Shown here: positions 22,578 through 31,880 of the stretch, piece by piece
Position numbering within the stretch: the first letter of the stretch is position 1
Layout of the letters: each line of letters opens with the position of its first letter
Origin: Sideroxydans sp.
GTDB taxonomy: Bacteria; Pseudomonadota; Gammaproteobacteria; Burkholderiales; Gallionellaceae
DNA: 64,000 bases
Direction of reading: 5' to 3'
Assembly (NCBI GenBank): GCA_028707175.1
Contig: JAQTUV010000001.1
Coordinates: forward strand, 575,929 to 639,928
Translations under genes and position numbers: made by a program
The notes under the pieces: generated by a model
The model's database searches: none
What the model saw: only the letters and a program-made list of their open reading frames with translations
Told to the model about the DNA's origin: nothing

Positions 22578-22958
22578 TTATTGCGAATCTAAGTGTGCTG
22601 CAATATACCGATGTGTGATGAAGTCACGTGTGTTCACATGCTTGACAAACCAGTCAGCCAACTCGATTTCAATGTATCCCAGCATCAGTTGTATTTCTCG
22701 TCTTTTCTGCCATTGTTCAATTCGGTAAGCAAGCTTTGTTAGGACACGGTCATGTTCCGCCTTGTGAGCATCGTGAGGTTTGAACCCAACCGCGAGCATG
22801 GCTTGCTCTTCTGCGGAAAATTGAACTTCGAGATGTTTGATGAGTTCGGATAGTTTTGTATCAATCTCATCGTGTGCAGCTTGTTGGTCAAATAGAGCCA
22901 TCACCTCTTCACGTAGCGAGATAAATGGTGTGTGGTCGAATAACTTCAAAATATCCAT
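22578..22958 (-). CDS. Hemerythrin-like protein with a substituted iron ligand
   Basis: A 126-residue four-helix protein of the bacteriohemerythrin family (oxygen- or iron-binding diiron proteins). Ligand positions seen: His9, Glu50, His65, His69, His107 and Asp112. The His expected four residues before Glu50 is Gln46 (QFSAEE in place of HFxxEE), so the diiron site is probably altered. It follows the intact paralogue with a 1-base gap and is likely cotranscribed with it. It may be a sensor, an iron-binding variant or a decaying copy. Confidence 0.82.
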   Translation of the reverse strand: MDILKLFDHTPFISLREEVMALFDQQAAHDEIDTKLSELIKHLEVQFSAEEQAMLAVGFKPHDAHKAEHDRVLTKLAYRIEQWQKRREIQLMLGYIEIELADWFVKHVNTRDFITHRYIAAHLDSQ

Positions 22959-22959
22959 A

Positions 22960-23367
22960 TCAGCCCCCTAGTGGTGTTTGTTGTGCTGCGATGAAGCGCG
23001 CCGTCACAAAGTCCATGGTGCTGACATGGTTCACGAACCAGTCACCAACGTCTCCATCCAGCCATTCACGCAAGGCATTCTGATCGCCATCGCGCTTCCA
23101 GCGCATTGCTCGGTCAGTCATATCGGCTAGGACGGCATCATGCGCTCCTTTGTGAACTGGAAAGGGCGGGAAATTCGTCTCGCACATCAAGCGTTCTTCC
23201 TCTGCAAAATGTTGACGGGTGTGCTGGAGTAACGTGGTGAGCAGATCATTGATGGTCTGTGCGGGTGTCTGTGAAGAGAGTTTGCTTAAAAGCTGGTCGC
23301 GTAGTGCAACAAACTCTGCATGGTCGTGATTCATAAAATCGAGCGTCACTTGGGGGTAGTTCAGCAT
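22960..23367 (-). CDS. Bacteriohemerythrin
   Basis: A 135-residue four-helix diiron protein that probably binds oxygen reversibly in the cytoplasm. The full ligand set is present: His16, His53 and Glu57 (HFAEE), His72, His76, His114 and Asp119 (WFVNHVSTMD). It is the first gene of a minus-strand pair and is divergent from ribF. The family is common in microaerophilic and iron-cycling betaproteobacteria. Confidence 0.88.
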   Translation of the reverse strand: MLNYPQVTLDFMNHDHAEFVALRDQLLSKLSSQTPAQTINDLLTTLLQHTRQHFAEEERLMCETNFPPFPVHKGAHDAVLADMTDRAMRWKRDGDQNALREWLDGDVGDWFVNHVSTMDFVTARFIAAQQTPLGG

Positions 23368-23395
23368 GGTTTTTCCTTGGCTAGTGTCCGTCTGA

Positions 23396-23417
23396 ATCGG
23401 GCTTCTTTCGGTATAAT
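23396..23417 (+). promoter_or_regulatory. Candidate ribF promoter (-10 TATAAT)
   Basis: A perfect TATAAT at 23412-23417 lies only 9 bases before the ribF ATG. A -35 element is poor (GAATCG region). If used, transcription would begin at or within a few bases of the start codon, and there is no ribosome binding site between. Confidence 0.45.
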
Positions 23418-23426
23418 TCGCGCCCT

Positions 23427-24353
23427 ATGCAGATTCTACGCGGACTTATCTCACCCAACACTCACCCCGTTGCAGTCACTATCGGAAATTTCGATGGTGT
23501 GCATCGAGGGCATCAGGCTTTGCTTGAGGCGTTAAAAGAGGTTGCAAGGTCGCGCGATTTACAAACTGCGGTTGTTATTTTTGAGCCACATCCACGCGAG
23601 TTTTTTACGCCCCAACAAGCGCCTACGCGCCTGACTAGTTTGCGTGAAAAGTTAGAATTGTTCCGTGAGATTGGGGTGGGGCGTGTGCATGTTTGCCGTT
23701 TTAATGCGCGTTTCGCGCAGATGACGGCGGCTGATTTTATCAACGCACTTGATGAGAAGTTGCAGGCTAAATTTGTATTGATCGGAGATGACTTTCGCTT
23801 CGGGAGTGGTCGCGCGGGTGATTTCTCGCTGATGGAAAAGATTGGCCAGCAGCAAGGTTTTGATGTGAGTGCAGTGCATAGCGTGTTGCATGAAGGCGTG
23901 CGCATCTCTAGTACGGCGATTCGACTTGCTTTAGCAGAGGGAAATCTCCGGCTGGCACGTGAGTATCTGGGGCGCCCTTACAGCATCAGTGGGCGCGTAG
24001 TGCATGGTGATGCGGTTGGTCGTAAATTGGGGTTCCCAACTGCGAACATTCAGTTGAAACACAACTTGCCACCACTGAAAGGCATCTTTGTGGTGCAGGT
24101 TCACTCGGATGGTTTTGGCGTGTTGCAAGGTGTCGCCAGTTTGGGCGTGCGTCCAACCGTTAAGCAAGATGCCAAGCCTGTATTGGAAGTGCATTTGTTT
24201 GAGTTTGAGCAGCAGATTTATGGCAAGCATCTGCGGGTAGAGTTTTTAGAAAAATTACGAGACGAAGAGAAATATCCCAATTTGGAAATGTTGACGCGAC
24301 AGATCGCGTTGGATGTAGAAAACGCAAAGAAATGGTTTAGAGAACATGAGTGA
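23427..24353 (+). CDS. ribF: Bifunctional riboflavin kinase/FAD synthetase
   Basis: Converts riboflavin to FMN and then FAD. The 308-residue product has the N-terminal FMN adenylyltransferase domain ([16 protein letters not shown]) and the C-terminal riboflavin kinase domain ([20 protein letters not shown]). The start fits the normal family N-terminus, yet no Shine-Dalgarno sequence precedes it and a TATAAT lies just upstream, suggesting a leaderless mRNA. The end overlaps the ileS start by 8 bases, as in the conserved ribF-ileS-lspA-ispH order. Confidence 0.96.
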   Translation: MQILRGLISPNTHPVAVTIGNFDGVHRGHQALLEALKEVARSRDLQTAVVIFEPHPREFFTPQQAPTRLTSLREKLELFREIGVGRVHVCRFNARFAQMTAADFINALDEKLQAKFVLIGDDFRFGSGRAGDFSLMEKIGQQQGFDVSAVHSVLHEGVRISSTAIRLALAEGNLRLAREYLGRPYSISGRVVHGDAVGRKLGFPTANIQLKHNLPPLKGIFVVQVHSDGFGVLQGVASLGVRPTVKQDAKPVLEVHLFEFEQQIYGKHLRVEFLEKLRDEEKYPNLEMLTRQIALDVENAKKWFREHE

Positions 24354-27123
24354 CGATAAAAAGAAATACCCGCTGAATCTTCCCGATACTAAATTCCCCA
24401 TGCGTGGCGACATGGCCAAACGTGAGCCACTCATGCTTGCGCAATGGCAAGCGCAGCAACGTTACCAACGCATTCGCGCCGCCAGTCAAGGTCGTAATAA
24501 ATTCATCCTGCATGACGGCCCACCGTATGCGAATGGCGATATTCATATTGGCCATGCGGTCAACAAAATCCTTAAGGACATCATCCTCAAGAGTAAAACC
24601 TTGAGCAATTTTGACGCGCCCTATGTGCCGGGGTGGGATTGTCACGGCCTGCCTATCGAATTGATGGTAGAGAAGAAACACGGCAAGGCAATTCCCGCTG
24701 CTGAGTTCCGCCAACTGTGTCGTGATTACGCAAAAGAGCAGGTGGAGCGTCAGAAAAAAGACTTCATCCGTCTGGGCGTATTGGGTGATTGGGACAATCC
24801 TTACCTGACCATGGATTTCAAGACTGAAGCCGACATCATCCGCGCACTCGGCACCATCTATGAGAATGGTTATCTGTACCAAGGCTACAAGCCCGTGAAC
24901 TGGTGTTTGGATTGCCAATCTGCTTTGGCTGAAGCCGAAGTGGAGCACGAAGACAAAACTTCCTTGGCCGTGGATGTGGCGTTTGAAGTGGTGGATAAGG
25001 CGGCACTCGGTAAAGCGTTTGGCGTAGCTCTAGACGCTCAAACCAAAGCCTCTGTTGTGATTTGGACGACGACCCCGTGGACGTTGCCCGCCAACCAAGC
25101 CGTAAGCGTTCATCCTGATTTTGAATATGCGCTGGTGAAAACAGGAAAAGGTTATTTGGTGTTGGTGAGTGAGTTGCTGGAAAGCTGTTTGCAGCGCTAC
25201 GAATTGACGGGTGATGTGGTGGCACGTTGCAAAGGTAAAGCCTTGGAATTGTTGGCGCTTCAGCATCCCTTTATCGAACGCCAAGTGCCCGTTATCTGTG
25301 GCGAGCATGTCACGCTAGAAGCCGGTACAGGCATGGTGCACACAGCCCCTGCGCATGGTATGGACGACTATTTTGTTGGGCAGAAATATGACCTGCCGAC
25401 GGATAGCCCTGTGGCAGACGACGGAAAATTCGTGGCTTCTGTGCCACTGGTGGGTGGCTTGTTTGTATGGAAAGCCAACGATGTGGTGGTCGCGGCTTTA
25501 CAAGAAAGTGGACACCTGCTGTGCCTGAAAAAAATCCAACACAGCTACCCCCATTGCTGGCGTCATAAAACCCCCATTATCTTCCGCTCCACGCCGCAGT
25601 GGTTCATTGGCATGACACATGCAGAGAAGGGAACGAACCTGCGTTCGCTCGCTAACGCTGCCGTGGATGCCACAGAATTCTTCCCTTCATGGGGGCGTGC
25701 CCGTCTTGAAGCTATGATCAAGAATCGTCCTGACTGGTGTGTGTCGCGCCAACGTAACTGGGGCGTGCCGATGACTTTCTTTGTACATAAAGAGTCAGGC
25801 GAATTACATCCGAATACGCCGGCTTTGTTAGAGCAGGTTGCTAAGTTGGTGGAGCAATCTGGCATCGAAGCGTGGTTCAGTTTGGATGTGGCAACCTTGC
25901 TGGGGGCTGATGCAGAACACTACAAAAAAATCACCCACACCTTGGACGTGTGGTTCGATTCTGGCGTGACACATGCCTCAGTGTTGGCGCGTCGTGAAGA
26001 ATTGCAATCGCCGGCGGATTTGTATTTGGAAGGTTCAGACCAACATCGCGGTTGGTTCCAATCCAGCCTGCTCACAGGCTGTGCTATCAACGAGCGTGCG
26101 CCTTTCAAAGCCTTGCTCACTCACGGTTTCGTGGTGGATGGCAAGGGACACAAGATGTCCAAATCGCAAGGTAATGTGGTCGCACCGCAAAAGATTTTTG
26201 ACACCATGGGCGCGGACATTTTGCGTTTGTGGACGGCCTCCACTGACTATTCTGGCGAGTTGACTATCTCCGATGAGATTCTGAAACGCGTGGTGGAAAG
26301 TTATCGCCGTATTCGTAACACGCTGCGTTTCTTGTTGGCGAACATCGCCGACTTTGATGCGCAACGGGATGCGATGCCTGTCGATCAATGGTTGGAAATT
26401 GACCGCTATGCGCTGGCGCTGACGCAGAAATTGCAAGACGAAGTGCGCGCTGATTACGAACGCTATGAATTTCACTTTGCCGTACAAAAGTTGTTGGCGT
26501 TCTGCTCCGAAGATTTGGGCAGCTTCTATCTCGACATTCTGAAAGACCGCCTCTACACAGCAGGTGAAAAATCTGCTGCACGTCGTTCCGCACAAAATGC
26601 GCTGTATCACATCACCCAATCACTTTCGCGTTTGATGGCGCCTATCCTCAGCTTCACGGGTGAAGAGGTGTGGGCGACGTTGACGGGCAAGGATGATGTG
26701 AGTGTGTTTGAGCAGCTGTGGTATCAATTGCCAGCCACACAATTAGACGATGCGACTGTGAAGGCGTGGAATGACATTCGCGAGCTGCGCAATCAAGTGA
26801 ACAAGAAGTTGGAAGAGCAACGTTCGGCCAATGCCATTGGTTCTGCGCTACAAGCTGAAGTGGACGTGTATGCCTCTAAGGCGACGTTCGAGTTGCTTGC
26901 ACGCTTGGGCGATGATTTGCGTTTGGTATTTATTACCTCACGTGCAAACGTCCATCTGCGTGAAGGTGAGTTGGAAATACAAGTGACTCCTAGCACTCAC
27001 GAAAAATGCGACCGCTGCTGGCATTACCGTGCTGACGTGGGTAGCAATGTAGAGCATCCAACCTTGTGCGGACGTTGCGTAAGTAATTTGTTCGGTGAGG
27101 GTGAGGCGCGCCACTATGCTTAA
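24346..27123 (+). CDS. ileS: Isoleucyl-tRNA synthetase
   Basis: Class I aminoacyl-tRNA synthetase of 925 residues. It shows the HIGH motif in [15 protein letters not shown], the KMSKS loop in [11 protein letters not shown], the editing domain with [11 protein letters not shown], and a C-terminal zinc-binding unit with CDRCWHYR and CGRCV. The start overlaps ribF and the stop overlaps lspA, so translation of the four genes is probably coupled. Confidence 0.98.
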   Translation: MSDDKKKYPLNLPDTKFPMRGDMAKREPLMLAQWQAQQRYQRIRAASQGRNKFILHDGPPYANGDIHIGHAVNKILKDIILKSKTLSNFDAPYVPGWDCHGLPIELMVEKKHGKAIPAAEFRQLCRDYAKEQVERQKKDFIRLGVLGDWDNPYLTMDFKTEADIIRALGTIYENGYLYQGYKPVNWCLDCQSALAEAEVEHEDKTSLAVDVAFEVVDKAALGKAFGVALDAQTKASVVIWTTTPWTLPANQAVSVHPDFEYALVKTGKGYLVLVSELLESCLQRYELTGDVVARCKGKALELLALQHPFIERQVPVICGEHVTLEAGTGMVHTAPAHGMDDYFVGQKYDLPTDSPVADDGKFVASVPLVGGLFVWKANDVVVAALQESGHLLCLKKIQHSYPHCWRHKTPIIFRSTPQWFIGMTHAEKGTNLRSLANAAVDATEFFPSWGRARLEAMIKNRPDWCVSRQRNWGVPMTFFVHKESGELHPNTPALLEQVAKLVEQSGIEAWFSLDVATLLGADAEHYKKITHTLDVWFDSGVTHASVLARREELQSPADLYLEGSDQHRGWFQSSLLTGCAINERAPFKALLTHGFVVDGKGHKMSKSQGNVVAPQKIFDTMGADILRLWTASTDYSGELTISDEILKRVVESYRRIRNTLRFLLANIADFDAQRDAMPVDQWLEIDRYALALTQKLQDEVRADYERYEFHFAVQKLLAFCSEDLGSFYLDILKDRLYTAGEKSAARRSAQNALYHITQSLSRLMAPILSFTGEEVWATLTGKDDVSVFEQLWYQLPATQLDDATVKAWNDIRELRNQVNKKLEEQRSANAIGSALQAEVDVYASKATFELLARLGDDLRLVFITSRANVHLREGELEIQVTPSTHEKCDRCWHYRADVGSNVEHPTLCGRCVSNLFGEGEARHYA

Positions 27124-27592
27124 ACGTTGGCTGGGTATATCGCTCATTGTTATTGTGCTGGATCAATTGAGCAAGCTGGCGATCACCCAGCATTTTGTCT
27201 ATGGCGAGACGCTGGCTGTCACTTCGTTTTTTAATCTTTCCTTGCAACATAATCCGGGTGCGGCTTTCAGCTTTTTGAGTGATGCAGGTGGGATGCAGCG
27301 ATGGCTGTTCACGGTTATCGCACTTGTCGCATCTGCTTGGATGTTCTGGATGATTCGAAAACATCAAGCAGAGAAGGTGTTAAGTTTTGCGTTGGCGCTG
27401 ATCATGGGCGGCGCCATCGGTAATGTGATCGATCGAGCTGCCTATGGTTACGTGATTGATTTTCTCGACTTCTATTGGGGCGGATACCATTTTGCGACGT
27501 TTAACTTGGCTGATTCTGCCATTACGTGTGGTGCAGCACTGTTGATTCTGGATGGATTTATAGGGAAAAAAGATGGAACTGCTACTCGCTAA
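27116..27592 (+). CDS. lspA: Lipoprotein signal peptidase
   Basis: Inner-membrane aspartyl protease (signal peptidase II) that removes signal peptides from lipoproteins. The 158-residue product has four transmembrane segments and the two catalytic Asp regions, [15 protein letters not shown] and FNLADSAI. The ATG at 27116 overlaps the ileS stop; an in-frame start at 27095 lies inside ileS and adds a charged stretch foreign to the family. The end overlaps ispH by 20 bases. Confidence 0.96.
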   Translation: MLKRWLGISLIVIVLDQLSKLAITQHFVYGETLAVTSFFNLSLQHNPGAAFSFLSDAGGMQRWLFTVIALVASAWMFWMIRKHQAEKVLSFALALIMGGAIGNVIDRAAYGYVIDFLDFYWGGYHFATFNLADSAITCGAALLILDGFIGKKDGTATR

Positions 27593-28496
27593 CCCTCGCG
27601 GATTTTGCGCAGGTGTCGATCGTGCGATCGAGATTGTTGAGCGCGCATTGGCTTTACATGGCGCGCCTATCTATGTGCGCCATGAGGTTGTGCACAATAA
27701 ATTTGTGGTTGAAGGGTTAAGAGCCAAAGGGGCGATATTCATTGATAAATTGGAGGATGTGCCAACGGGTAGCATCCTCATCTTTAGCGCACATGGTGTT
27801 CCGCAAGCCGTGCGTCGTGATGCTGAACAACGCAATCTAACCGTGTTTGATGCGACCTGTCCTTTGGTGACTAAAGTTCACATTGAGGTTTCTCGTATGC
27901 GTGAACAAGGCAAAGAGATCGTGATGATCGGCCACAAAGGCCATCCGGAAGTGGAAGGCACGATGGGGCAGAGCAATGGCGGTATGTATCTGGTCGAATC
28001 GCCAGCAGATGTGGAAACATTACAGGTTCAAGACGAACAGAATTTAGCCTATGTGACGCAGACAACTTTGTCTGTTGATGATGCTAGTAACATCATTGCC
28101 GCACTTAAGACACGATTCCCCTTCATCACAGGTCCCAAAAAAGACGACATTTGTTATGCCACACAGAATCGCCAAGATGCTGTGAAGGTGTTGTCACAAC
28201 AGTGTGACTTGGTCATCGTCGTAGGTTCACCTAATAGCTCCAACTCTAATCGCTTGCGCGAAGTCGCTCAGAATTTGAATGTGTCTGCCTATCTTGTCGA
28301 TAATGCGAGCGAAGTAAAGGGCGAATGGTTGCAGGGGAAGCGTTGTGTTGGTATTAGTGCTGGGGCTTCTGCGCCAGAAATATTGGTCAAAGAAGTGATC
28401 GCTCGATTGCAGGAGTTGGGGGCAAAAAATACTCGCGAGCTTAGCGGCATTGAAGAAAATGTCGTTTTCCCTTTACCGAAATCGTTGCAACATTGA
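27573..28496 (+). CDS. ispH: 4-hydroxy-3-methylbut-2-enyl diphosphate reductase
   Basis: Last enzyme of the MEP isoprenoid pathway, an iron-sulfur protein making IPP and DMAPP. The 307-residue product has the three cluster cysteines in [23 protein letters not shown] and the [13 protein letters not shown] region, and the substrate-binding NSSNSNRL. It begins within the end of lspA and ends in a TTGA overlap with the thiO frame. Confidence 0.97.
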   Translation: MELLLANPRGFCAGVDRAIEIVERALALHGAPIYVRHEVVHNKFVVEGLRAKGAIFIDKLEDVPTGSILIFSAHGVPQAVRRDAEQRNLTVFDATCPLVTKVHIEVSRMREQGKEIVMIGHKGHPEVEGTMGQSNGGMYLVESPADVETLQVQDEQNLAYVTQTTLSVDDASNIIAALKTRFPFITGPKKDDICYATQNRQDAVKVLSQQCDLVIVVGSPNSSNSNRLREVAQNLNVSAYLVDNASEVKGEWLQGKRCVGISAGASAPEILVKEVIARLQELGAKNTRELSGIEENVVFPLPKSLQH

Positions 28497-29542
28497 AATC
28501 CCAACTCGTGAAAAGAAAAACAATTGTTATCGGTGCAGGTGCACTAGGCTTGGCGACAGCCGAAGCCCTGCTGCGCCGAGGGGATGTGGTAACGATTTTA
28601 GAGCAGGGTGAGGTGGGGCGGGAATCTTCATGGGCTGGGGGAGGGATTCTAGCGCCACTGTGTCCGTGGGATTATCCGACTGAAGTGACTCAACTGGCTT
28701 TGCGTGGCATGCAAATGTTTGCGGATTTTGCAGAGGCGTTACGCGTAGCCACTGGGATCGATCCGGAATATCAACGTAGCGGCATGTTGGTCTTACCTCC
28801 TTATGATGCAGAGCTTGCAGCCCAATGGTGCGAGACGCATGCGGTGCGAATTGAAAGACGCGGAGAAGCATTGTTCTTACCCGATGTTGCACAAGCAAGG
28901 AATCCTAGATTGCTTCAGGCGTTACGGGCGCAGGTGCAGTTGTTGGGTGGGCATATTGTTGAACACTGCAAAGTGAATGAGCTTGTTTCCGATGGGAAGT
29001 CTGTTTCAACACTACTTACTTCACAGGGTGATTTCACGGCTGATCGTTTTGTCTTAACAGCGGGGGCATGGAGCAAGCAGTTGTTGGGTGAACATGCCTT
29101 GCATGTGGATATCAAGCCGATACGCGGACAGATGTTATTGTTCAAATTTGATATGCCCCCCCTTCCGCACATTGTTCTGCAAGAGGGTTTGTATCTCATT
29201 CCACGCAGAGATGGACACCTGTTAGTCGGCAGTACCTTAGAGGATGTCGGTTTTGACAAATCGACTACGGAAGCAGTGAGCGATAGTTTGTTGCAACGTG
29301 CCACCAATGTGCTTCCAAGCTTGAAAGGCATGCCCATCATCAAACATTGGGCTGGATTGCGTCCTGCTTCGCCGGGCAACATTCCCACTATCGGTCGTCA
29401 TCCGAATTTGCAGAATCTATTCATCAATAGCGGTCACTTTCGCTACGGTGTCACCATGTCACCAGCCAGTGTTGACGTGCTGGTGAACGAGATGGATGGT
29501 AAGCCACAACCATTCGATGTATCGCCTTATCGTTGGTGTTAA
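28493..29542 (+). CDS. thiO: FAD-dependent glycine oxidase ThiO
   Basis: D-amino-acid-oxidase-type flavoenzyme that yields iminoglycine for thiamine thiazole synthesis. The protein has an N-terminal FAD motif [32 protein letters not shown] and the C-terminal [17 protein letters not shown] and [11 protein letters not shown] of the family. The start is uncertain: TTG at 28493 overlaps the ispH stop (TTGA), and GTG at 28508 is the alternative. No other thi gene is nearby. Confidence 0.88.
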   Translation: MKSQLVKRKTIVIGAGALGLATAEALLRRGDVVTILEQGEVGRESSWAGGGILAPLCPWDYPTEVTQLALRGMQMFADFAEALRVATGIDPEYQRSGMLVLPPYDAELAAQWCETHAVRIERRGEALFLPDVAQARNPRLLQALRAQVQLLGGHIVEHCKVNELVSDGKSVSTLLTSQGDFTADRFVLTAGAWSKQLLGEHALHVDIKPIRGQMLLFKFDMPPLPHIVLQEGLYLIPRRDGHLLVGSTLEDVGFDKSTTEAVSDSLLQRATNVLPSLKGMPIIKHWAGLRPASPGNIPTIGRHPNLQNLFINSGHFRYGVTMSPASVDVLVNEMDGKPQPFDVSPYRWC

Positions 29543-29556
29543 TGATGCGTTAAACG

Positions 29557-29586
29557 TTGCCCGAGTGATGCTTCGGAGCATATAAT
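29557..29586 (+). promoter_or_regulatory. tRNA-Thr promoter
   Basis: TTGCCC (29557-29562) and a perfect TATAAT (29581-29586) are separated by 18 bp and lie 12 bp upstream of the tRNA 5' end, as expected for a stable-RNA promoter. Confidence 0.7.
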
Positions 29587-29598
29587 TGCAGGCGGAAC

Positions 29599-29674
29599 GC
29601 CGATGTAGCTCAGTTGGTAGAGCAACTCACTCGTAACGAGTAGGTCACCAGTTCGATTCCGGTCATCGGCACCA
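29599..29674 (+). tRNA. tRNA-Thr (anticodon CGU)
   Basis: A 76-base cloverleaf: acceptor strand GCCGATG pairs with CATCGGC, D arm GCTC/GAGC, anticodon loop CTCGTAA with anticodon CGT, T loop TTCGATT, and an encoded discriminator plus CCA. The anticodon stem has an A-C mismatch next to the loop. The 3' 23 bases are duplicated at 38585-38607, so this tRNA is the attachment site of the adjacent element; the tRNA stays intact. Confidence 0.96.
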
Positions 29675-29675
29675 T
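29652..29675. repeat. attL, 24-bp direct repeat copy 1
   Basis: The 3' end of tRNA-Thr from the T loop through CCA plus one T is identical to 38585-38608. Integrases of this class recombine within tRNA 3' ends and restore the gene. Confidence 0.9.
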
Positions 29676-29795
29676 CACCCAAAAACGAGGTCTCGTTTTC
29701 CTAGCAATTTCATAGCAAATGTTTGAATTATATGAATGTTCAAACAAATACCCCTAAATTTCACTTGAAATCATTAGTAACTTTTCTGCATAGTT

Positions 29796-29842
29796 GTTGG
29801 TATTATTTGTTGGTATCGAATTTCTGAACTGTTGGTATCGAC
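29796..29842. promoter_or_regulatory. Left arm-type sites (three GTTGGTAT repeats)
   Basis: GTTGGTAT occurs at 29796-29803, 29809-29816 and 29831-29838; the last reads GTTGGTATCGAC and ends exactly at the integrase ATG. Two further copies lie at the right end, the inner one also extending to CGAC. They are probable integrase arm-binding sites, and those next to the start codon could also autorepress int. No clear Shine-Dalgarno precedes the ATG. Confidence 0.65.
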
Positions 29843-31042
29843 ATGGAAACTAATAAATTAACACCCTCAAAGATTTCTCGGTTCAAAGCCAAACCCAAAC
29901 AATACAAAGTGTCGGACGGTGGCGGGCTTTACCTCCTAGTCAAACCCAACGGGAAGCAATATTGGCATTTGGCATATAGGAAAGAAGGCAAGCACCAGAT
30001 AGCGAGCTTTGGAAAATACCCACAAGTAAGCATTGATGCTGCACGGGCTAAGAGAGACGAGTTCAAACAGAAGCTGACCTCTAAGGCTTCAGTGCGGTCT
30101 AAGCCCTTACGGGAGGTTTTTGATAGTTTCGTGAGTAAGCGAAAGGCTACGGCAACTGAAAAGACAAGGGCAGACACAATCGCTCGTTGTTCGCCAATCA
30201 TTGAGGAATTGGGTGATAGAAATATTGCCGAAATCAGAGCCTTCGATGTGCTTCCCTTATTACATGAAATAGAGGGGCGGTCTATTGAAGTCGCTCATCG
30301 GGCTGGAGCTGATATATCGGCTTGTTTTGATTTTGCCGTTGCCTCTGGTTTTATGGAGTTCAATCCTTGCGCGAGGATTACCAAATCGCTTTCGACCTTC
30401 AGAACATCAAACCGTAAAGCCATCTTAACTAGGGAAGGTCTTTTAGAGTATTACGAGAAGATAATAGGAGCGGATTCTGGAGAGATCGTTAATCGATACT
30501 TAATCATATTGCCATTTATTTTTAGTCGCCCCGGAGAACTTCGCAAAGCCAAATGGACTGAATTGAGCAATCATATTTGGTCGCACAAAATGCCAAAACT
30601 TAGGGGGCTACCAGAGGATTTACAGAATGTAATTGTCCCGCTCCATGCCTTCGTTGAATTTCAGTTTGAGTGTATGAGAAAGCACACGGGGCATTTGGAT
30701 TACATTTTTGCGATGACTCCCAAACCCAAGCCATTTAGCGATGGCACGGCTATGAAAATAATTAGAGTAGCCGGGCTTCGCGAAAAAACGAGTTTGCACG
30801 GTTTCAGAGCCACAGCTAGGACACTGTTAGATGAAGAGTTTGATTATGCCCAACACTTGATTGAGCATCAGCTCGGCCATGTGGTCAAGGATTCAAATGG
30901 CAATGCTTACAACAGAACAAAACATATTAAGCAGCGGACTGAAATGATGAACGCATGGGGAGATTTTCTATTAGGTATTTTGAGAGAAGCCGGTAATAAA
31001 GAAGCTCTCGATTTCGTTTCGCCTCCCCGAGACAACGTTTAA
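29843..31042 (+). CDS. int: P4-type tyrosine integrase
   Basis: Site-specific recombinase of 399 residues that would integrate and excise the element. Residues 5-85 form the DUF4102-type arm-binding domain (SDGGGLYLLVKPNGKQYW), 88-180 the SAM-like core-binding domain, and 190-375 the catalytic domain. Catalytic residues are Arg229 (SRPGELR), His319 and Arg322 (LHGFRATA), His346 (QLGH) and the nucleophile Tyr356 (AYNRT). It lies 168 bp from the tRNA and transcribes away from it, the usual arrangement. Confidence 0.94.
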   Translation: METNKLTPSKISRFKAKPKQYKVSDGGGLYLLVKPNGKQYWHLAYRKEGKHQIASFGKYPQVSIDAARAKRDEFKQKLTSKASVRSKPLREVFDSFVSKRKATATEKTRADTIARCSPIIEELGDRNIAEIRAFDVLPLLHEIEGRSIEVAHRAGADISACFDFAVASGFMEFNPCARITKSLSTFRTSNRKAILTREGLLEYYEKIIGADSGEIVNRYLIILPFIFSRPGELRKAKWTELSNHIWSHKMPKLRGLPEDLQNVIVPLHAFVEFQFECMRKHTGHLDYIFAMTPKPKPFSDGTAMKIIRVAGLREKTSLHGFRATARTLLDEEFDYAQHLIEHQLGHVVKDSNGNAYNRTKHIKQRTEMMNAWGDFLLGILREAGNKEALDFVSPPRDNV

Positions 31043-31136
31043 AAGTTTAGATCCATTTAGTTCAATAATCTGTGAGCGCCAACGAGCGCGAATGCAGTCG
31101 ATTTTGGTTTTGTTTTTCGAAATGCCTACAGGGTGA

Positions 31137-31160
31137 GGGGTGGGGTGTCGGGGTAGGGGG
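31137..31160 (+). other. Strong G-quadruplex motif
   Basis: Four runs of four or five G (31137-31140, 31142-31145, 31150-31153, 31156-31160) are separated by loops of 1, 4 and 2 bases. It lies between the convergent int and RHH genes. With the inverted repeat at 31197 it forms the only notable content of the 206-bp gap 31043-31248. Confidence 0.7.
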
Positions 31161-31196
31161 CGACCGCGAATGAGGTGCCACCTACCTGACAGGGTG

Positions 31197-31213
31197 AAGG
31201 GGATTATCCCCTT
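31197..31213. repeat. Perfect inverted repeat between int and the RHH gene
   Basis: AAGGGGAT and ATCCCCTT flank a single T. The stem can be extended outward with one mismatch. No T-run follows on either strand, so it is an operator, a protein site or a transcription roadblock rather than a classical terminator. Confidence 0.5.
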
Positions 31214-31248
31214 CCCTGCCGGAGGCGGTCTTTGGATTATTTCTCTCC

Positions 31249-31566
31249 TTATCCGAAGAGTTTCTTAACGGCTTCGCTTGCGAATTCAGCCGACCTCTGG
31301 CCTCGTTCTTGGTCTGGTGGAATGGCTAATTGCAAGTTGATTACCGCTTTGGCAAGTGAGCCATAGATAAGTTTTAATTTCCCTTCAAGTCGAGCCTCCA
31401 GCTCGTCAAGGCGGTTCTGCTCCTGCTCTGATTTCTTGAGCGATTGAAGACCAAGCTTCACAAAGAATTCAGCAGCGGTCGTCGGCTTCATGCCTTGAGC
31501 GATTGCGAATTCCTCAACCTCTTTTTGTAGTTCTGGATTCAAGCGAACCCCATATTGTCTTTTCAT
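31249..31566 (-). CDS. Small RHH-type DNA-binding protein
   Basis: A 105-residue protein. Residues 1-43 (MKRQYGVRLNPELQ, then helices with EEFAIAQGMKPTTAAEFFVKLG) resemble a ribbon-helix-helix DNA-binding domain; residues 43-65 are a charged helix with coiled-coil character. The start at 31566 is chosen because AAGGAG lies just upstream; the frame is open to 31674 but has no better start. Likely a regulator of the element (autorepressor, excision or copy control); a MobC-like accessory role is possible but no relaxase is present. Confidence 0.65.
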   Translation of the reverse strand: MKRQYGVRLNPELQKEVEEFAIAQGMKPTTAAEFFVKLGLQSLKKSEQEQNRLDELEARLEGKLKLIYGSLAKAVINLQLAIPPDQERGQRSAEFASEAVKKLFG

Positions 31567-31648
31567 GTTTCTGCTCCTTATTGAAAAGTTCTGGAAGTCG
31601 AAATTGACTGCCTTACCTATAAGGTGTTTCTCGCGAAGATTTATTTTG

Positions 31649-31734
31649 GTTAACTCGGTTAACAATTCAGACATAAAGAGAAATTCACCAGAATGGCGAA
31701 TGTTGTTAACAGGTGGCCTCCCATATTGGTTAAC
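31649..31734. promoter_or_regulatory. Four GTTAAC palindromes, likely operator cluster
   Basis: GTTAAC hexamers occur at 31649, 31658, 31705 and 31729 (start positions), three of them as GGTTAAC, in the 170 bp upstream of the RHH gene. The 9- and 24-bp spacings suggest cooperative binding by a small dimeric regulator, most simply the RHH protein itself. Confidence 0.5.
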
Positions 31735-31766
31735 ACTCTTTTAGTTTGAAATCTTTAGAGATTTAG

Positions 31767-31880
31767 GCACACTGCACAGTGCGTAATGTGTGCTTAGAAG
31801 TCATTGAAAATGACTGGTGTGATAATTATTGGATTTTTGTTTTTGGTTGGTGAAATTTAATCGCTTTATGGCGATTAAAT
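31767..31880. repeat. Cluster of inverted repeats at the edge of the C-less tract
   Basis: Three dyads follow one another: GCACAC/GTGTGC (31767-31793, enclosing CACTG/CAGTG), AGTCATT/AATGACT (31799-31815, 3-base loop) and ATTTAATCGC/GCGATTAAAT (31855-31880, 10-bp perfect stem, 6-base loop). The last ends where the cytosine-free stretch begins. Such clusters are usual at replication origins or regulator sites; no T-runs suggest terminators. Confidence 0.5.

Noticed and set aside
26035..26619. 194-codon minus-strand ORF antisense to ileS
   Set aside because: Opposite the conserved KMSKS and tRNA-binding region of ileS; shadow.
29599..29674. Disrupted tRNA
   Set aside because: The tRNA-Thr is complete with CCA; the element restored its 3' end on insertion.
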